Assembly (NCBI GenBank): GCA_025451715.1
Contig: JANWJY010000177.1
Span: forward strand, 1 to 6,619
Length of the DNA: 6,619 nt
From: Fimbriimonadaceae bacterium
Lineage (GTDB): Bacteria > Armatimonadota > Fimbriimonadia > Fimbriimonadales > Fimbriimonadaceae
Direction of reading: 5' to 3'
The translations under genes and the position numbers were made by a program. Positions within the stretch are counted from its first letter, which is position 1. Each line of letters begins with the position of its first letter. The notes under the pieces are model-generated. The model saw only the letters and a list, made by a program, of their open reading frames with translations. It was not told where the DNA came from and did no database searches. Shown piece by piece: positions 5,745-6,619 of this stretch.

Positions 5745-6619
5745 ATGGACCGGTTCGACGACGATAGGCCAGAGCTCACCGGGAGCCTCATCAGCATGGA
5801 GTTCGGCCCCGGCGGCCGGATCAACCAGCTCTGGGCCAGCGACCCAGCTCTCCCCGACGAGGGCGACGACTTCCAGTTCGTTCTCCCCCCCGTCACCTTC
5901 GGCGAAGAGACCAGCGACGACTACGCCCCCGGCACCATCCTCCTGGGAGTGCGAACCGACCCGGATGGCCCGTGGGTCGTCAGCCGCAACACAAGGGCAA
6001 GGTCGCCGCAATCGAAAGAGGACGAGGAGTACGACGCCAGCTCCGTGTTCTTCGAGTACGACTTCCCTCTCATCGACGACCTCTCGGTGACCGGCCGTTT
6101 CTATGAGATCGGCGGCGTGGTCCCACAGATCGTGTGGGACGTAATGATCGAGAACAAGGGACGGCGCGCGATCGAGATCGGTGAGCTCGGGTTCCCGCTC
6201 GCGTTCAACAACCTGTACGACGGTTTCGGCTGGAGCGACGACCAGCTCCAAAAGCTGTGGAACTCGCGCGTCTACATCCACAAGTTCATCGGCGGCGGCG
6301 CGTCGTGGGTCTTTGCGCAACGCATGACCGCCGCAACGCCCGGGCTCCTGATCTTCCCGGGCGACGGCACAAGCTGGGAGTTCTACAACCACGTCTCCGC
6401 GTCGCTGAACACGCCGTACCAGTGGGAGGGCATCCCCGTCGTCTACGTGTTCAGTCGCGCGACGATCGAACGAGAACGCGTCGAGGGATGGAGCAACGAG
6501 CACACGGCCCTCATCCTCGAGCCCGGCGACAGTCGCGTCGTGCAAACCCGTTTCGTTCCGTGCGAGAGCGACAAACAGGAAGGCGTACACCAGACCCTCG
6601 TCGCCTGCGAAAGGCCATC
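5745..6619 (+). CDS. DUF5695-like protein, carbohydrate-enzyme-like N-terminal part (partial, 3' end off window)
   Basis: The frame is open from 5745 to the right edge, giving 291 residues and an unfinished C-terminus. The sequence is rich in short beta-strand patterns (SLISMEFGPGGRINQLW at 14-30, VPQIVWDVMIENKGRRAIEIGELGFPLAF at 126-154), like the beta-sandwich domains that precede a catalytic barrel in glycoside hydrolases. The block IHKFIGGGASWVFAQRM at 178-194, then LLIFPGDGTSWEFYNH at 201-216, resembles what I remember of DUF5695 proteins (about 850 residues, H-x-FI-x-G-x-GS, P-x-x-GT-x-x-E-x). That assignment is from memory and moderate. No signal peptide is visible at 5745, so the protein appears cytoplasmic unless the true start differs. 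An in-frame ATG at 5688 would add 19 Arg/Pro-rich residues, which also do not form a signal peptide. The reading frame is secure; the family call is tentative. Confidence 0.85.
   Translation, partial: MDRFDDDRPELTGSLISMEFGPGGRINQLWASDPALPDEGDDFQFVLPPVTFGEETSDDYAPGTILLGVRTDPDGPWVVSRNTRARSPQSKEDEEYDASSVFFEYDFPLIDDLSVTGRFYEIGGVVPQIVWDVMIENKGRRAIEIGELGFPLAFNNLYDGFGWSDDQLQKLWNSRVYIHKFIGGGASWVFAQRMTAATPGLLIFPGDGTSWEFYNHVSASLNTPYQWEGIPVVYVFSRATIERERVEGWSNEHTALILEPGDSRVVQTRFVPCESDKQEGVHQTLVACERP

Noticed and set aside
5679..6590. Minus-strand open frame of 303 codons
   Set aside because: It is antisense to the DUF5695-like gene, whose translation shows coherent beta-strand motifs; the antisense product is Val/Glu/Asp-rich with no domain and a late-looking start.

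Overview
This window is a high-GC bacterial chromosome segment holding six protein genes and no RNA gene, CRISPR array or insertion sequence that I can see. The two largest reading frames run off the window edges. I read them by translating the strands directly, because they have no stop codon inside the window. No gene has a purine-rich Shine-Dalgarno sequence at its start. Instead a -10-like hexamer sits 6-10 bases upstream of every start codon, which suggests leaderless mRNAs. Together with the secreted Asp/Gly repeat protein and a DUF5695-like protein, this points to an environmental lineage such as Armatimonadota (Fimbriimonadia-like) or a planctomycete-like group. That assignment is an inference from style, not from a marker gene.

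Layout, left to right. (1) 1-2653, minus strand: a large exported protein, C-terminus cut by the window edge. It has a Sec signal peptide, a helical N-terminal region, twelve repeats built on a G-G-x-D-x-Y core at a 26-28 residue period, a Thr/Pro-rich linker, and HEAT-like helical repeats. (2) 2695-3852, minus strand: a homologue of archaeal-type cofactor-independent phosphoglycerate mutase (ApgM) that appears to have lost several active-site residues. (3) 3899-4654, plus strand: surE, a 5'/3'-nucleotidase with its motifs intact, divergent from (2) across 46 bp. (4) 4665-5381, minus strand: a short Rossmann-fold protein resembling the N-terminal half of family 4 glycosidases, convergent with surE. 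(5) 5446-5676, minus strand: a small protein with two predicted membrane helices. (6) 5745 to the right edge, plus strand: the N-terminal 291 residues of a DUF5695-like, carbohydrate-enzyme-like protein, divergent from (5).

Nothing shows that the genes form one pathway. SurE is ordinary metabolism or housekeeping. The ApgM-like and GH4-like proteins both look like enzyme folds with altered or missing catalytic parts. The most unusual object is the exported repeat protein: its G-G-x-D-x-Y solenoid differs from classical RTX repeats in period, sequence and likely export route. A short CCCTAAA-type telomere-like repeat covers the end of surE and its stop codon.
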